Source: Rhodococcus rhodnii (GTDB lineage Bacteria > Actinomycetota > Actinomycetes > Mycobacteriales > Pseudonocardiaceae). Taken from it: a stretch of DNA of 64,000 nucleotides. Both the position numbers and the translations under genes were made by a program. Shown here one piece after another: positions 16,415-26,010 of this stretch (its first letter is position 1; each line of letters starts with the position of its first letter). The stretch covers positions 50,132 through 114,131 of the forward strand of contig JOAA01000029.1 of assembly GCA_000720375.1 (NCBI GenBank), given 5' to 3'. Under the pieces are notes generated by a model. That model was not told the origin of the DNA. It did no database searches and worked only from the letters and a program-made list of their open reading frames with translations.

Positions 16415-18468
16415 AGCGTCGCCTGGACGGATTCGGCCGTCGGCGAGCTGTTCTCACGTCGCTCGACCCACGCGGTGATCGTGTCGACCGCTCGATCGAC
16501 TGGGACGCCGTTGATCTGGGTACCGTCGCGGAACCGGAACGACACCGCGCCCGCCTCGACGTCCTTGCCGCCCGCGAGCAGCATGAACGGCACCTTCTGC
16601 ATGGTGTGGTTACGGATCTTCTTCTGCATGCGGTCGTCGGAGAAGTCCAGCTCCACCCGCACACCGCGCGCCTTCAACGCCTTCGCCACCTGCTGCAAGT
16701 GCTCCGCGTGCTCGTCGGCGATCGGGATGCCGACCACCTGCACGGGCGCGAGCCACGCCGGGAACGCGCCGGCGTAGTGCTCGGTGAGCACGCCGAAGAA
16801 GCGCTCGATCGACCCGAATAGCGCGCGGTGGATCATCACCGGGCGCTGGCGTGAGCCGTCCGCCGCGGTGTACTCCAGCTCGAAGCGCTCCGGCAGGTTG
16901 AAGTCCAGCTGAATGGTCGACATCTGCCAGGTGCGGCCGAGCGCGTCGCGCGCCTGCACCGAGATCTTCGGGCCGTAGAACGCCGCGCCACCCGGGTCGG
17001 GAATCAACTCGAGGCCGGATTCCTCCGCGACGGACTGCAGCGTCTCGGTCGCCTGCTCCCAGACCTCGTCCGAGCCGACGTACTTCTCCTCGTCCTTTGT
17101 GGACAGCTCAAGGTAGAAGTCGTCGAGACCGTAGTCGCGCAGCAGGTTCAGCACGAAGGTCAGCAGCGACTTCAGCTCGTCGCGGACCTGCTCGGGGGTG
17201 CAGAAGATGTGCGCGTCGTCCTGCGTCATGCCACGTACCCGGGTCAGACCGTGGACCACGCCGGACTTCTCGTAGCGGTAAACCGAGCCGAACTCGAACA
17301 TCCGCAGCGGCAGCTCGCGGTACGACCGCCCGCGCGACCGGAAGATCAGGTCGTGGAACGGGCAGTTCATCGGCTTGAGGTAGTAGTCCTGCCCCGGCTT
17401 GCGGACCGTGCCGTCCTCGTTGAGCTCGGCGTCCAGGTGCATCGCCGGGTACATGCCGTCGCGGTACCAGTCCAGGTGCCCGGAGACCTCGAACAGCGTG
17501 CCCTTGGTGATGTGCGGCGAGTAGACGAACTCGTAGTCCTCTTCCTCGTGCCGCCGCCGCGAGTAGTCCTCCATGGCCTTGCGGATCACGCCACCCTTGG
17601 GGTGGAACACCGCCAGGCCGGAGCCGATCTCATCGGGGAAGCTGAACAGGTCGAGCTCGTTGCCGAGCTTGCGGTGGTCGCGCTTTTCGGCCTCCGCGAG
17701 CATCTCCAGGTAGTGGTCCTGGGCTTCCTGGGATTCCCACGCGGTGCCGTAGATTCGCTGCAGCTGCGGGTTCTTTTCGCTGCCACGCCAGTACGCCGCG
17801 GCCGAGCGCATCAACCGGAACGCCGGGATGTACTTGGTCGTCGGCACGTGCGGGCCGCGGCACAGGTCGCCCCAGACCTTGTCACCCGAGCGCGGGTCGA
17901 GGTTGTCGTAGATCGTCAGCTCGCCGCCGCCGACCTCCATCACCTCACTGGTGTCCACATCGGACTTGATGTCCACCAGTTCCAGTTTGTACGGCTCGGC
18001 TTTCAGCTCGTCCTTGGCCGCGTCGATCGATTCGACGACACGCCGGGAGAACCGCTGCGCGCCCTTGATGATCTGCTTCATGCGCTTTTCCAGCGCCTGC
18101 AGGTCGTCCGGGGTGAACGGCTTCTCCACGTCGAAGTCGTAGTAGAAACCGTCCTTGATGAACGGGCCGATGCCGAGCTTGGCGTCCGGGAACATCTGCT
18201 GGACGGCCTGGGCGAGCACGTGCGCGGTCGAGTGCCGGATGACCGAACGGCCGTCCTCGGTGTTCGCCGCGACCGCCTCGACCTCCACATCCGCGTCCGG
18301 CGCCCATGACAGGTCGCGCAGCTTGCCTTCAGGGTCACGGACCACCACGATGGCGTCCGGGCCTTTGGTCGGCAGCTCTGCCTCCCGCACGGCGGTGCTC
18401 GCCGTAGTCCCTGCCGATACCACCACGCGCTTGGCGGGTGCGGCCGGGACGGCGGGAGACTGGGACAC
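16411..18468 (-). CDS. thrS: Threonyl-tRNA synthetase ThrS
   Basis: 685 residues, class II synthetase charging tRNA-Thr. The N-terminal TGS domain is followed by the editing domain ([15 protein letters not shown] with the His pair, later CRGPHVP), then the catalytic core with motif 1, [15 protein letters not shown] and motif 3 ([17 protein letters not shown]), and a C-terminal anticodon-binding domain. The start GTG (18466-18468) follows AAGGAGCAAGACC. I looked for a T-box leader upstream and found none. It heads a leftward unit with the HIT gene. Confidence 0.98.
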   Translation of the reverse strand: MSQSPAVPAAPAKRVVVSAGTTASTAVREAELPTKGPDAIVVVRDPEGKLRDLSWAPDADVEVEAVAANTEDGRSVIRHSTAHVLAQAVQQMFPDAKLGIGPFIKDGFYYDFDVEKPFTPDDLQALEKRMKQIIKGAQRFSRRVVESIDAAKDELKAEPYKLELVDIKSDVDTSEVMEVGGGELTIYDNLDPRSGDKVWGDLCRGPHVPTTKYIPAFRLMRSAAAYWRGSEKNPQLQRIYGTAWESQEAQDHYLEMLAEAEKRDHRKLGNELDLFSFPDEIGSGLAVFHPKGGVIRKAMEDYSRRRHEEEDYEFVYSPHITKGTLFEVSGHLDWYRDGMYPAMHLDAELNEDGTVRKPGQDYYLKPMNCPFHDLIFRSRGRSYRELPLRMFEFGSVYRYEKSGVVHGLTRVRGMTQDDAHIFCTPEQVRDELKSLLTFVLNLLRDYGLDDFYLELSTKDEEKYVGSDEVWEQATETLQSVAEESGLELIPDPGGAAFYGPKISVQARDALGRTWQMSTIQLDFNLPERFELEYTAADGSRQRPVMIHRALFGSIERFFGVLTEHYAGAFPAWLAPVQVVGIPIADEHAEHLQQVAKALKARGVRVELDFSDDRMQKKIRNHTMQKVPFMLLAGGKDVEAGAVSFRFRDGTQINGVPVDRAVDTITAWVERRENSSPTAESVQATL

Positions 18469-18652
18469 GGTCTTGCTCCTTCACGACGGTTTTCGGTGAG
18501 GGTTGGCATGGTATCGAGTGGCCGACCAGCCGGTTCTGCCCTGGGTCGTCCCTGGCCGTTAACGATTCGACAGCCATCGCTCAGTTGACGCACAGTAACC
18601 CGGGTGAACCTGGAGACGTCATCGATTTTTCGCACGTGACGGGGAGCTACCA

Positions 18653-19177
18653 GTGTCCGATCAACCCAACGAACCACGCCCGCAAGCCCAGCCGAACGAC
18701 CAGGACGCGCAGCCCGAAGCTCCCGCCCAGGCCACCACTCCGCTGAACCGGCCGGAGCCAGAGAAACCCGCTGAGCAGACCGCGCAGCCGCAGGCCGAGC
18801 AGACTGACGAGACGTCAGCGCACGGCGCCGAAGCGCCGCCTCCCCCGCCACCGACGGCGCCCACGCCGCCGGTCGCCGCGCGGACGCCGGGAGGATTCGG
18901 CCGGTTCGTCCGGCATCGCGCCACGCAATTGGTGGCAGTCGGCCTTGCCGGCTTGGTGATCGGCGGCGGCGTGGTCGCCCTGATCGACCGCGACGGTCCG
19001 CGCGGCCGTGACTACTACGGCTACTACGGGCAGTTCGACCGCGGTCCGCGCGGCAACGGCCCGTACTGGGAGCAGCGTCCGTATCGCGACTTCCGGGACG
19101 GTCCGCACGCGCCTCGCCAGGCACCGCAGCCGCCGACGGCTCCGAGCACGCCAAGCACGCCGCCAACGACCGGATGA
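18653..19177 (+). CDS. Proline-rich single-pass membrane protein
   Basis: 174 residues of no recognised family. Residues 1-75 are Pro/Gln/Glu-rich and disordered (repeated QPNDQ, AQPQAEQ), about 88-110 form one membrane helix (LVAVGLAGLVIGGGVVALI), and the outer tail is Gly/Tyr/Arg-rich (RDYYGYYGQFDRGPRGNGPY) ending in Pro/Thr repeats. Topology is likely N-in. The start GTG follows GGGGAG. It is divergent from thrS. Similar low-complexity membrane proteins are common in actinomycetes; no function can be given. Confidence 0.72.
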   Translation: MSDQPNEPRPQAQPNDQDAQPEAPAQATTPLNRPEPEKPAEQTAQPQAEQTDETSAHGAEAPPPPPPTAPTPPVAARTPGGFGRFVRHRATQLVAVGLAGLVIGGGVVALIDRDGPRGRDYYGYYGQFDRGPRGNGPYWEQRPYRDFRDGPHAPRQAPQPPTAPSTPSTPPTTG

Positions 19178-19181
19178 TCTA

Positions 19182-19205
19182 CATCAGATAGGAAATACGA
19201 AATTG
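19182..19205. repeat. AT-rich micro-island after proline-rich gene
   Basis: ATCAGATAGGAAATACGAAATT, directly after the stop codon; reverse complement of the pdxS-side island with one mismatch over 20 nt. Confidence 0.7.
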
Positions 19206-19281
19206 GCGGTTGTCGTTGCGCCTGTGCAATCGACCGGTCGCGCTGCCAACTTCGCCAGTCAAGCCCTGACCCGCTGCACGA

Positions 19282-19302
19282 GGATCGGATACGAAATCTG
19301 AT
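19282..19302. repeat. AT-rich micro-island after DUF305 gene
   Basis: GGATCGGATACGAAATCTGA, 12 bp beyond the DUF305 stop codon. Reverse strand contains the shared core TTTCGTATCCGATC. Confidence 0.7.
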
Positions 19303-19313
19303 GCCGGAACGGG

Positions 19314-19937
19314 TCAGGGTGCGAGCATCGTCTTCATCTGGGCGATCTCCTTCTCCTGCGTGACGATCACGTCCTGGGCCATCTCCTCGACGAAGACGTC
19401 CGCGCCGGTCTGCAGCACGTGGGTCGCCATGGACAGCGCGCCTTCGTGATGCGTGGTCATCAACTGCAGGAACAACTTGTCGAAGTCCGGACCGCTCGCC
19501 GCTCGCAACGCGGCGAGCTGTTCGGCGGTTGCCATGCCCACCATCTGCTCGTGACCGTCGTGCGCGGCGGGACCGCCACCGTTCTTGGACAGCCAGGCCT
19601 CCATCGATTTGATGTCGGGACCTTGGGTGTCGGCGATCCGGCTGGCGAACGCCTTCATCGTCGGGTTCGCGCCCCGCTGCGGTACCAGGCTGGTCATCTC
19701 CAGAGCCTGCTGGTGGTGCTTGATCATCATCCGGATGTACCGGAAGTCCGCGTCGTTCGGCTGATTGCGCGGCATGTCGGCGGGGGTCTGCCCGGGCGCC
19801 AACGTCGTCGCGGCCTCGCCCGGTTTGCCCGGCACGATCACCCCGGGCGACTCCTCCGCGTGTTGGTCCGGCCCGGCGGTACACCCAGTGACAACCAAAA
19901 GTGTCACAGCCAAGCCGATGCCCCAGATACGCCTCAC
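19314..19937 (-). CDS. DUF305 lipoprotein
   Basis: 207 residues with a lipoprotein signal ending in the lipobox VTGC (Cys at about 19), so it is anchored outside the membrane. The DUF305 four-helix domain shows its paired histidine/methionine motifs: MMIKHHQQALEM and MTTHHEGALSMA, likely metal (often copper) ligands. It is divergent from the secreted LVIVD protein; this pairing recurs in actinomycetes, suggesting a joint extracytoplasmic role that is not established. Confidence 0.9.
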   Translation of the reverse strand: MRRIWGIGLAVTLLVVTGCTAGPDQHAEESPGVIVPGKPGEAATTLAPGQTPADMPRNQPNDADFRYIRMMIKHHQQALEMTSLVPQRGANPTMKAFASRIADTQGPDIKSMEAWLSKNGGGPAAHDGHEQMVGMATAEQLAALRAASGPDFDKLFLQLMTTHHEGALSMATHVLQTGADVFVEEMAQDVIVTQEKEIAQMKTMLAP

Positions 19938-20063
19938 AGTGTGTCAACGTACAACAGACCTGCCGTGCTGGTTTCCTACTTTCGGATGCTTTCCGCAGCT
20001 AAATGTTGGCGGAATACTGTCCGCACCCGGCGTTTCCTGTGCGTCGGGCGAGAGGAGCCTGAC

Positions 20064-21476
20064 ATGGGGGCGAAAGGTAGATCGCTCGCGCTGCTCGCAG
20101 CCGCGGCGGTGGCACTACCGATGATCATCAGCACGCCGGCGGCGGCTGCTGACCAGGGCGGCATCCCCGGCATCGACGAGGTCCGGCACAGCTGGAACAT
20201 CCGACAGCTGGCCAGCGTGCCGAAGCAAGCGCCGTTCAACGTCCCTGAAGCGTTGAACACGGATCTGGCGTTCAGTGGCGACAAGGCGATTGTCGGCAAC
20301 TACAACGGATTCACCATCTACGACATCCGCAATCCCCGGAAGCCGAAGCTGATCAGCCAGGTCTCCTGCCCGGGTGGTCAGAACGACGTCTCGGTCTCCG
20401 GCAACCTCGTCTTCCTGTCCACGGACTCGTCACGCAGCGACAACTCGTGCAACAGCGTGTCGAAGCCCGCGTCCGAGAAGGACGCGTGGGAAGGCATCAA
20501 GATCTTCGACATCAGCGACGCCCGCGCGCCGAAGTACATCGCGGCGGTGGAGACGAACTGCGGTTCGCACACCCACACGCTGGTGCCGGACAACAAGTCC
20601 AAGGACCTGTACCTGTACGTCTCGTCGTACGGTCCGCGTGCGGAGTTCCCTGACTGCTCCCCGCCGCACGACCTGATCTCGATCATCAAGGTGCCGGCGA
20701 AGAACCCGGCCGCGGCGGCGATCGTGGCCAAGCCGGTGCTCTTCCCGGACGGCGGTAACCCCGGTGTCGGCGGCACGTTCCCCGACAAGATCGTCGCGGC
20801 GACCTCCGGCTGCCACGACATCACCGTGTACCCCTCGAAGGACCTCGCGGCCGGCGCCTGCATGGGTGACGGCATCCTGTTCGACATCAAGAACCGCGAG
20901 AAGCCACGCGTGATCAACCAGGTGCGGGACAACGAGCACTTCGCGTTCTGGCACTCGGCCACGTTCAACAACGAGGGCACCAAGGTCGTCTTCACCGACG
21001 AGCTCGGTGGCGGCGGGCGCGCGACCTGCAACGAGCAGATCGGCCCGGAGCGCGGTGCGGACGGCGTCTACGACATCACCGGTCGTGGCGACAACCGCAA
21101 GCTGGAGTTCCGCAGCTACTTCAAGATCCCGCGGCCCAACGCGGAGTCCGAGGTGTGCGTCGCGCACAACGGCTCGCTGATCCCGGTGCTCGGCAAGGAC
21201 ATCATGGTCCAGGCCTGGTACCAGGGCGGGATCTCGGTGTGGGACTTCACCGACTCGGCACGGCCGAAGGAGATCGGCTACTGGGAGCGCGGCCCGGTCT
21301 CCAACACGCTGACCACCGCTGGTCCGTGGTCGACGTACTACTACAACGGGCACATCTACTCGTCGGACATCGAGAAGGGTTTCGAGGTTCTCGAGATCAT
21401 CGATCCGCGTGTGCTCTCCGCGAAGTTCGTGAGGATGAAGGAGCTCAACGCCCAGACGCAGACCCGCTTCTGGTGA
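20064..21476 (+). CDS. Secreted LVIVD-repeat protein
   Basis: 470 residues with a cleavable signal peptide (LALLAAAAVALPMIISTPAAAA). The mature protein is a repeated beta structure of LVIVD type (GFTIYDIRNPRKPKLI, GIKIFDISDARAPKYI, ISVWDFTDSARPKEI), predicted to be a beta propeller. His/Asp-rich loops (CGSHTHTLVPD, SGCHDITVYP, CVAHNGSLIP) could bind metal. ATG at 20064 follows GAGGAG; a longer open frame upstream is antisense to DUF305 and rejected. Function unknown. Confidence 0.88.
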   Translation: MGAKGRSLALLAAAAVALPMIISTPAAAADQGGIPGIDEVRHSWNIRQLASVPKQAPFNVPEALNTDLAFSGDKAIVGNYNGFTIYDIRNPRKPKLISQVSCPGGQNDVSVSGNLVFLSTDSSRSDNSCNSVSKPASEKDAWEGIKIFDISDARAPKYIAAVETNCGSHTHTLVPDNKSKDLYLYVSSYGPRAEFPDCSPPHDLISIIKVPAKNPAAAAIVAKPVLFPDGGNPGVGGTFPDKIVAATSGCHDITVYPSKDLAAGACMGDGILFDIKNREKPRVINQVRDNEHFAFWHSATFNNEGTKVVFTDELGGGGRATCNEQIGPERGADGVYDITGRGDNRKLEFRSYFKIPRPNAESEVCVAHNGSLIPVLGKDIMVQAWYQGGISVWDFTDSARPKEIGYWERGPVSNTLTTAGPWSTYYYNGHIYSSDIEKGFEVLEIIDPRVLSAKFVRMKELNAQTQTRFW

Positions 21477-21491
21477 CCTGACTCCCCCTTC

Positions 21492-21527
21492 GCTGAAGCC
21501 GGTGCGACTCGTCGCACCGGCTTCAGC
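21492..21527. terminator. Terminator after LVIVD gene
   Basis: Perfect 16-bp stem GCTGAAGCCGGTGCGA (21492-21507) / TCGCACCGGCTTCAGC (21512-21527), 4-nt loop, followed by CGTTT. Confidence 0.9.
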
Positions 21528-21582
21528 CGTTTCCGGGCCCGACCCCTAGGGGCGAGGCGGCGTTTTCCAGGGACCGTGCCGG

Positions 21583-22530
21583 ATGTCCGGATCACCTCGG
21601 GTCCGTAACGTGCTGCGCGTGAACCTGATCGAGACCGAGTCACTGGAGAAGCGGTACGGCGGCACGGTCACCGCGCTTGCCGACCTCACGGTGACCATTG
21701 AACCGGGCATCGTGGGTCTGGTCGGCGCCAACGGTGCGGGAAAGAGCACGCTGATCAAACTGTCGCTGGGGTTGCTCGAACCGACCGGCGGGAAGATCCG
21801 GGTACTGGGGTTGGACCCGCTCACCGACGGTGACGCGATCCGCGCACGTGTGGGTTACATGCCCGAGCACGACTGCCTTCCGCCAGACATGTCCGCGGCC
21901 GAGTTCGTCACGCACATGGGCCGCGTCAGCGGACTTCCACCCGCTGCGGCTCGCGAGCGCGCGTCGGAGACGTTGCGGCACGTCGGCTTGTACGAGGAGC
22001 GTTATCGCCAGATCGGCGGTTACTCGACGGGCATGAAGCAGCGGGTGAAGCTCGCCCAAGCGCTTGTGCACGATCCCGAGTTGCTGTTGCTGGACGAGCC
22101 GACGAACGGGCTCGACCCGGAGGGCCGCAGGGCGATGCTCACCCTGGTGCACCGGATCGGCAGCGAGTTCGGCATCTCCGTGGTGGTCTGCTCGCACCTG
22201 CTCGGCGAGATCGAGCGGATCTGCACGTCGCTCGTGGCCATTGAGAGCGGCCGGCTGCTGCGTTCGGCGTCGCTGTCGTCGATGACGCAGCACAGCGACA
22301 TTCTGATGATCGAAGTCGACGACGGCGAAGACGTGCTGACCGACCGGTTGGTAGGCGACGGGCTCGCGGTGCGACGCAAAGACCGCGTGCTGATGGTGAC
22401 GCTCAACGGCGACGCGACGTTCGACGCGATCCGCGACGCGGTCGCGGACCTCGACCTGTCATTGCACCGTCTTGAACAGCACCGTCACCAGGTCGCCGAC
22501 CTGTTCCGGGAGGAGGTCAGCCATGCCTGA
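21583..22530 (+). CDS. ABC transporter ATP-binding protein (exporter type)
   Basis: Up to 315 residues. Walker A GANGAGKST, signature YSTGMKQR, Walker B LLLLDEPTNGLDP and the H-loop SHLLGEIE are intact. Start uncertain: ATG at 21583 has no ribosome-binding site; GTG at 21619 (NLIETESLEKRYGG follows) fits the domain start better. It overlaps the next gene by 8 bp and is the first of a four-gene unit ATPase-permease-ATPase-permease, so it probably powers the membrane protein encoded next to it. Substrate unknown. Confidence 0.9.
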   Translation: MSGSPRVRNVLRVNLIETESLEKRYGGTVTALADLTVTIEPGIVGLVGANGAGKSTLIKLSLGLLEPTGGKIRVLGLDPLTDGDAIRARVGYMPEHDCLPPDMSAAEFVTHMGRVSGLPPAAARERASETLRHVGLYEERYRQIGGYSTGMKQRVKLAQALVHDPELLLLDEPTNGLDPEGRRAMLTLVHRIGSEFGISVVVCSHLLGEIERICTSLVAIESGRLLRSASLSSMTQHSDILMIEVDDGEDVLTDRLVGDGLAVRRKDRVLMVTLNGDATFDAIRDAVADLDLSLHRLEQHRHQVADLFREEVSHA

Positions 22531-23380
22531 ATCGGGTGTCATACACGATATTGGATATCAACGATACGAAGGCCCGAGGCTGAGCCGCCGGTATTCCGCG
22601 TGGTCGATCTACGTGCACAGCCTGCGCAGCGCGTTCGGACTCGGCCGCACCGCGAAGGCGAAGATCCTGCCCTTGGGGATGTTCACAGTCGCGTGCATGG
22701 CGGCGCTGATCATCGTCGTGGTCAGCAGCCAATTGCCGGAACCGGTGCTGACGTACGTCGGGCTGGTGTCGACGTTCTCGTACGGAATCACCGCGTTCAC
22801 CGCGATCGTCGCGCCCGAACTGGTGTCGCGCGATCTGCGCAACAGCCTGCTGCCGCTGTACTTCTCGCGACCGCCGCACCGGATGCACTACGCGTTCGCC
22901 AAGTTCGGCGCGCTGATCTCGGCCGTCTTCATCATGTACGCCGGTCCTCTGTTGATCATGTTCATCGGCTTGGCGTTCGGCTCCGGCGGTCTTGGCGAGG
23001 TGTTCAGCGAACTCGGCGACCTCATACCCGGCGTGGTGGTGGCTTTGATCCACGCGATCGTGGTCGCGGCGATCGCACTGCCGCTGGCCTCGCTGACCGG
23101 CAGGCGCGTGTTCGCGACCGGCCTGATCATCGCCGTTTTCCTGCTCAGCGCGCCGGTCTCGGGGGCGTTGCAGTCGTTCAGCTCGGGTGACGCGGCGTAC
23201 CTGGCCGGCCTGATCAACCCGGTGAACCTGCTGAACGGCGTGGACGAGTGGCTGTTCGGCACAACCGACAACCTCACGCTGATCGGACCGTACGGCCCCA
23301 TCTACGGCGTCGCGGCGCTGCTGCTCACCGTGCTGGGCACCGCAGCGCTGGTATGGCGTTACGAGAAGGTGAAAGCATGA
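22523..23380 (+). CDS. ABC-2-type permease
   Basis: 285 residues, about six membrane helices. The N-terminal segment VIHDIGYQRYEGPRLSR is a conserved cytoplasmic motif of this permease family. ATG at 22523 is preceded by GGGAGGAGG. It overlaps both neighbours, so translation is coupled. The codons for HDIGYQRYE are unusually AT-rich (island at 22545-22570) although the residues are conserved. Substrate unknown. Confidence 0.88.
   Translation: MPESGVIHDIGYQRYEGPRLSRRYSAWSIYVHSLRSAFGLGRTAKAKILPLGMFTVACMAALIIVVVSSQLPEPVLTYVGLVSTFSYGITAFTAIVAPELVSRDLRNSLLPLYFSRPPHRMHYAFAKFGALISAVFIMYAGPLLIMFIGLAFGSGGLGEVFSELGDLIPGVVVALIHAIVVAAIALPLASLTGRRVFATGLIIAVFLLSAPVSGALQSFSSGDAAYLAGLINPVNLLNGVDEWLFGTTDNLTLIGPYGPIYGVAALLLTVLGTAALVWRYEKVKA
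22545..22570. repeat. AT-rich micro-island in permease N-terminus
   Basis: ACGATATTGGATATC, then AACGATACGAA. Encodes DIGYQRYE as gat att gga tat caa cga tac gaa, eight consecutive AT-leaning codons in a GC-rich gene. Confidence 0.7.
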
Positions 23381-24327
23381 CCGCCACCGCTATCGAACCA
23401 GGAACGACGACCAAGATGGCCACAGTAGAACTGACCGGGGTGTCGCACTGGTACGGCAACGTCGTCGCGGTCAACGACGTCACCCTGACGATCGGCCCAG
23501 GCGTCACCGGCCTGCTCGGCCCGAACGGCGCGGGCAAGACAACCGTGCTGCACATGATGGCCGGCTTCCTCCCACCGTCGCAGGGAACGGTCACCGTCGG
23601 CGGACGCCCGTCCTGGCGCAATCCCGACGTCTACAAGGAACTCGGGTTGGTCACCGAACGCGAAAGCGTGCCGGGTTACCTGACCGCGCAGGAGTTCGTC
23701 TACGCCAGCGCGAAGCTGCACGGCCTGCGAGACCCCGGGGCCGCGACCGCCAAAGCCCTCGGCATCGTCGAGATGAACGATGCCAAAGACCGCCGCATCT
23801 CGACGTACTCCAAGGGCATGCGGCAGCGCACGCGAGTCGCCGCGGCGCTCGTGCACGATCCCTCGGTGCTGCTGTTGGACGAGCCGTTCAACGGAATGGA
23901 CCCACGCCAGCGGCTGCACATGATGGACCTGCTGCACACCATGGCAGGCGAGGGCCGCACGATCCTGTTCAGCTCGCACATCCTGGAAGAGGTCGAACAG
24001 CTTTCCGGGACCGTGCAAGTGATCGTCGCGGGCAGGCTGGCGGCGTCCGGCGACTACCGACACATCCGCCGGTTGATGACCAACCGGCCGCACGTGTTCA
24101 CCATCCAGTCGTCCGACGACCGCCGGCTGGCGGCGGCGCTGATGGAGCTCAAGTCGGTGTCCGGAGTGGAGCTTGAGCCCTCCGGCCTGCAGGTCCGCGC
24201 GAACGACTACGGAACCTTCACCCGCGCGCTGACGAAGGTCGCGCGGGACAAGGACATCCGGTTGACCGCGGTGCTGCCGTCCGACGAGTCCCTGGAAAAC
24301 GTCTTCTCCTACCTGGTGGCGTCATGA
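23377..24327 (+). CDS. ABC transporter ATP-binding protein (exporter type)
   Basis: 316 residues. Walker A GPNGAGKTT, signature YSKGMRQR, Walker B LLLDEPFNGMDP, H-loop SSHILEEVE. The start ATG overlaps the upstream stop codon (ATGA). The C-terminal 90 residues form the usual accessory domain of ABC-2 ATPases. It pairs with the permease immediately downstream. Two related ATPase/permease pairs in one operon suggest either a heteromeric exporter or a duplicated module. Confidence 0.92.
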   Translation: MTATAIEPGTTTKMATVELTGVSHWYGNVVAVNDVTLTIGPGVTGLLGPNGAGKTTVLHMMAGFLPPSQGTVTVGGRPSWRNPDVYKELGLVTERESVPGYLTAQEFVYASAKLHGLRDPGAATAKALGIVEMNDAKDRRISTYSKGMRQRTRVAAALVHDPSVLLLDEPFNGMDPRQRLHMMDLLHTMAGEGRTILFSSHILEEVEQLSGTVQVIVAGRLAASGDYRHIRRLMTNRPHVFTIQSSDDRRLAAALMELKSVSGVELEPSGLQVRANDYGTFTRALTKVARDKDIRLTAVLPSDESLENVFSYLVAS

Positions 24328-25040
24328 ACCTCACGATCGCCGGTCTGACCGCGCGGGCCCTGCTGGGCAGGCGGCGGATCCTGTTGCTGTTGCCGATGCC
24401 CGCGCTGCTGATCGGCCTGACCCTGATCGCCAACAGTTCGCCCGCGTCGCCGGACGAATGGGGACCGATCGTGCTGGGCCAGCTCGGCCTCGGCGTGATC
24501 CTGCCGCTGACGGCGTTGATCGTCGGCAGCAGCGTGCTCGGCCTGGAGATCGAAGACGGAACGATCACGCACATCCTGGCCAAACCGTTGCCTCGCAGCG
24601 AGATCATCCTGGCGAAGCTCGTGGTGGCGTGGGCGGTCACAGCGGTGACGACGGCGCTGCCGCTGGCCATCGCAGGCGTGATCACGGATTCGGGCGCCAC
24701 CGGCATCGGTCTCGCGCTGGGTGCGGCTGTGGGCGCGCTTGCGTACACCGCGTTCTTCCTGGCATTGAGCTTGATGTCGCGCCGGCCGGTCGCGATCGGC
24801 CTGATCTACATCATGCTGTGGGAGAACCTGCTGGTGCAGTTCGTTTCCGGTGCGCGGACGCTGAGCATCCAGCAGTACTCGGTGACGCTCGCCGACGGCC
24901 TGGCAGGCAACACGGAGCTGCTCAACTCCAACTTGTCTCCGGTGACGGCGTCGATCCTGGCCGCCGCGTTCATCGCGATCGGCACGGTCGTCGCGACGCA
25001 GCGGCTTCGTTCCTTCGCTCTGACGGGCGAGACCAGCTGA
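24324..25040 (+). CDS. ABC-2-type permease
   Basis: 238 residues with about six hydrophobic segments; opens MNLTIAGLTARALLGRRRIL and has EIEDGTITHILAKPLPRSEII, a sequence common to NosY/ABC-2 permeases. Overlaps the upstream ATPase stop by 4 bp (ATGA). Last gene of the exporter operon, followed by a terminator. Substrate unknown. Confidence 0.9.
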   Translation: MNLTIAGLTARALLGRRRILLLLPMPALLIGLTLIANSSPASPDEWGPIVLGQLGLGVILPLTALIVGSSVLGLEIEDGTITHILAKPLPRSEIILAKLVVAWAVTAVTTALPLAIAGVITDSGATGIGLALGAAVGALAYTAFFLALSLMSRRPVAIGLIYIMLWENLLVQFVSGARTLSIQQYSVTLADGLAGNTELLNSNLSPVTASILAAAFIAIGTVVATQRLRSFALTGETS

Positions 25041-25064
25041 GACCCCGGGGGTTATCCCCCACCA

Positions 25065-25104
25065 GGAGACCGGGTGGCATCGAGCCATCCGGTCTCCTAC
25101 TTTT
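25065..25104. terminator. Terminator after ABC exporter operon
   Basis: GGAGACCGG (25065-25073) / CCGGTCTCC (25089-25097) with an inner TGG/CCA pair, then TACTTTT. Confidence 0.85.
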
Positions 25105-25109
25105 CAAGT

Positions 25110-25478
25110 ATGGCAACAAAAACTCTGGACCCACTCGGCGCGAACGGTTGGCGCCGCGTCGTTTTCATGTACGTCGGCCCCGGCAAACGCCGCCAATGGG
25201 CTCCCCGTCTCGGCCGACCGGGGCGCAGGACACCACCTGCGGTGACCGCGATCGCCGGCGTCCTGTCAATCTTCCTGTCGCTGTTCATCGGCTATCTCAT
25301 CGGCAGAATCGCAACGTACGGCGCCTTTTGGCGCGAGGGACACGAAACTGGCGCGTGGGGCGGACCAACGCTCGCCGGAGCGTGGCTCACTCACGCGTTG
25401 ATCGCGGCTCCGATGGTGGCATTGGCAATGTGGCTGCTGGTCCCGATCACCAACCTGATCATCCGCGGCCTGCGCTAG
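25110..25478 (+). CDS. Small hypothetical membrane protein
   Basis: 122 residues from the ATG at 25110: a basic N-terminus (RRVVFMYVGPGKRRQWAP), helix 1 at about 55-75 (IAGVLSIFLSLFIGYLIG) and helix 2 at about 97-115 (LIAAPMVALAMWLLVPITN). No family recognised. No ribosome-binding site is visible and it begins right after a terminator, so it would need its own promoter or be leaderless. Composition and hydrophobic pattern favour a real gene, but this is uncertain. Confidence 0.5.
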   Translation: MATKTLDPLGANGWRRVVFMYVGPGKRRQWAPRLGRPGRRTPPAVTAIAGVLSIFLSLFIGYLIGRIATYGAFWREGHETGAWGGPTLAGAWLTHALIAAPMVALAMWLLVPITNLIIRGLR

Positions 25479-25588
25479 GTCCCGTCATACGGGCACCGCA
25501 CCAGCAAAGCCACGCCAAGCCCAACTCACCCGCGATCGTACGAATCGCAGTCAACGACCGCCCATTTCCCTTACGTCACAAGTACATC

Positions 25589-25790
25589 CCCCACCCGTTC
25601 CCGGGGGGCTCCCCGCTTGCCAGTCTACCGGTGGCGCATGATCAACAGGGGTGGAGTCGTGCCCCCTGTGGACAACTCCGCAGGTGTGGACAACTGGGCG
25701 ATGTGGATCTTTGCGCGGCGTCGCTTGTCGGTCCTCACCGATAGGCTTGATTCCGGGGGCCGGAGGCCACGCTTACCAATCGTGAAACGC
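25589..25790 (+). repeat. Intergenic DnaA-box element, copy B
   Basis: TTCCCGGGGGG, CCAGTCTACCGG (25620-25631), GATCAACAGGGGTGGAG, then two DnaA boxes TGTGGACAA (25667-25675 and 25685-25693). ATTCCGGGGGCCGGAGGCC (25751-25769) matches the second block of copy A, and CACCGATAGGCTTGA (25736-25750) looks like an inverted, degenerate CCAGTCTATCGGTG. The rest of 25479-26010 shows no gene. Confidence 0.8.
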
Positions 25791-26010
25791 AGCATCCGAA
25801 AGGGCCCAGCGCGCCGGGGAGTCCATGCGTGATCATGGGGCTTGAGCTCATCGGTCCCGATGGTCCTGGTAAGCGCGGACACTTGGGCAATGTGAAACGA
25901 ATCCGCAGGTCCTCCGGTCTTGGCGATAGATCCGTTATTTCGTCACATGAGTATTAACTGTGGGCATAGTCCGAAATGCAGTTGCACTATTCTCACCGGT
26001 GGAGGTGTTC

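Noticed and set aside
18469..18652. T-box riboswitch upstream of thrS
   Set aside because: No AGGGTGGNACCGCG-type antiterminator sequence or terminator hairpin found on the coding strand.
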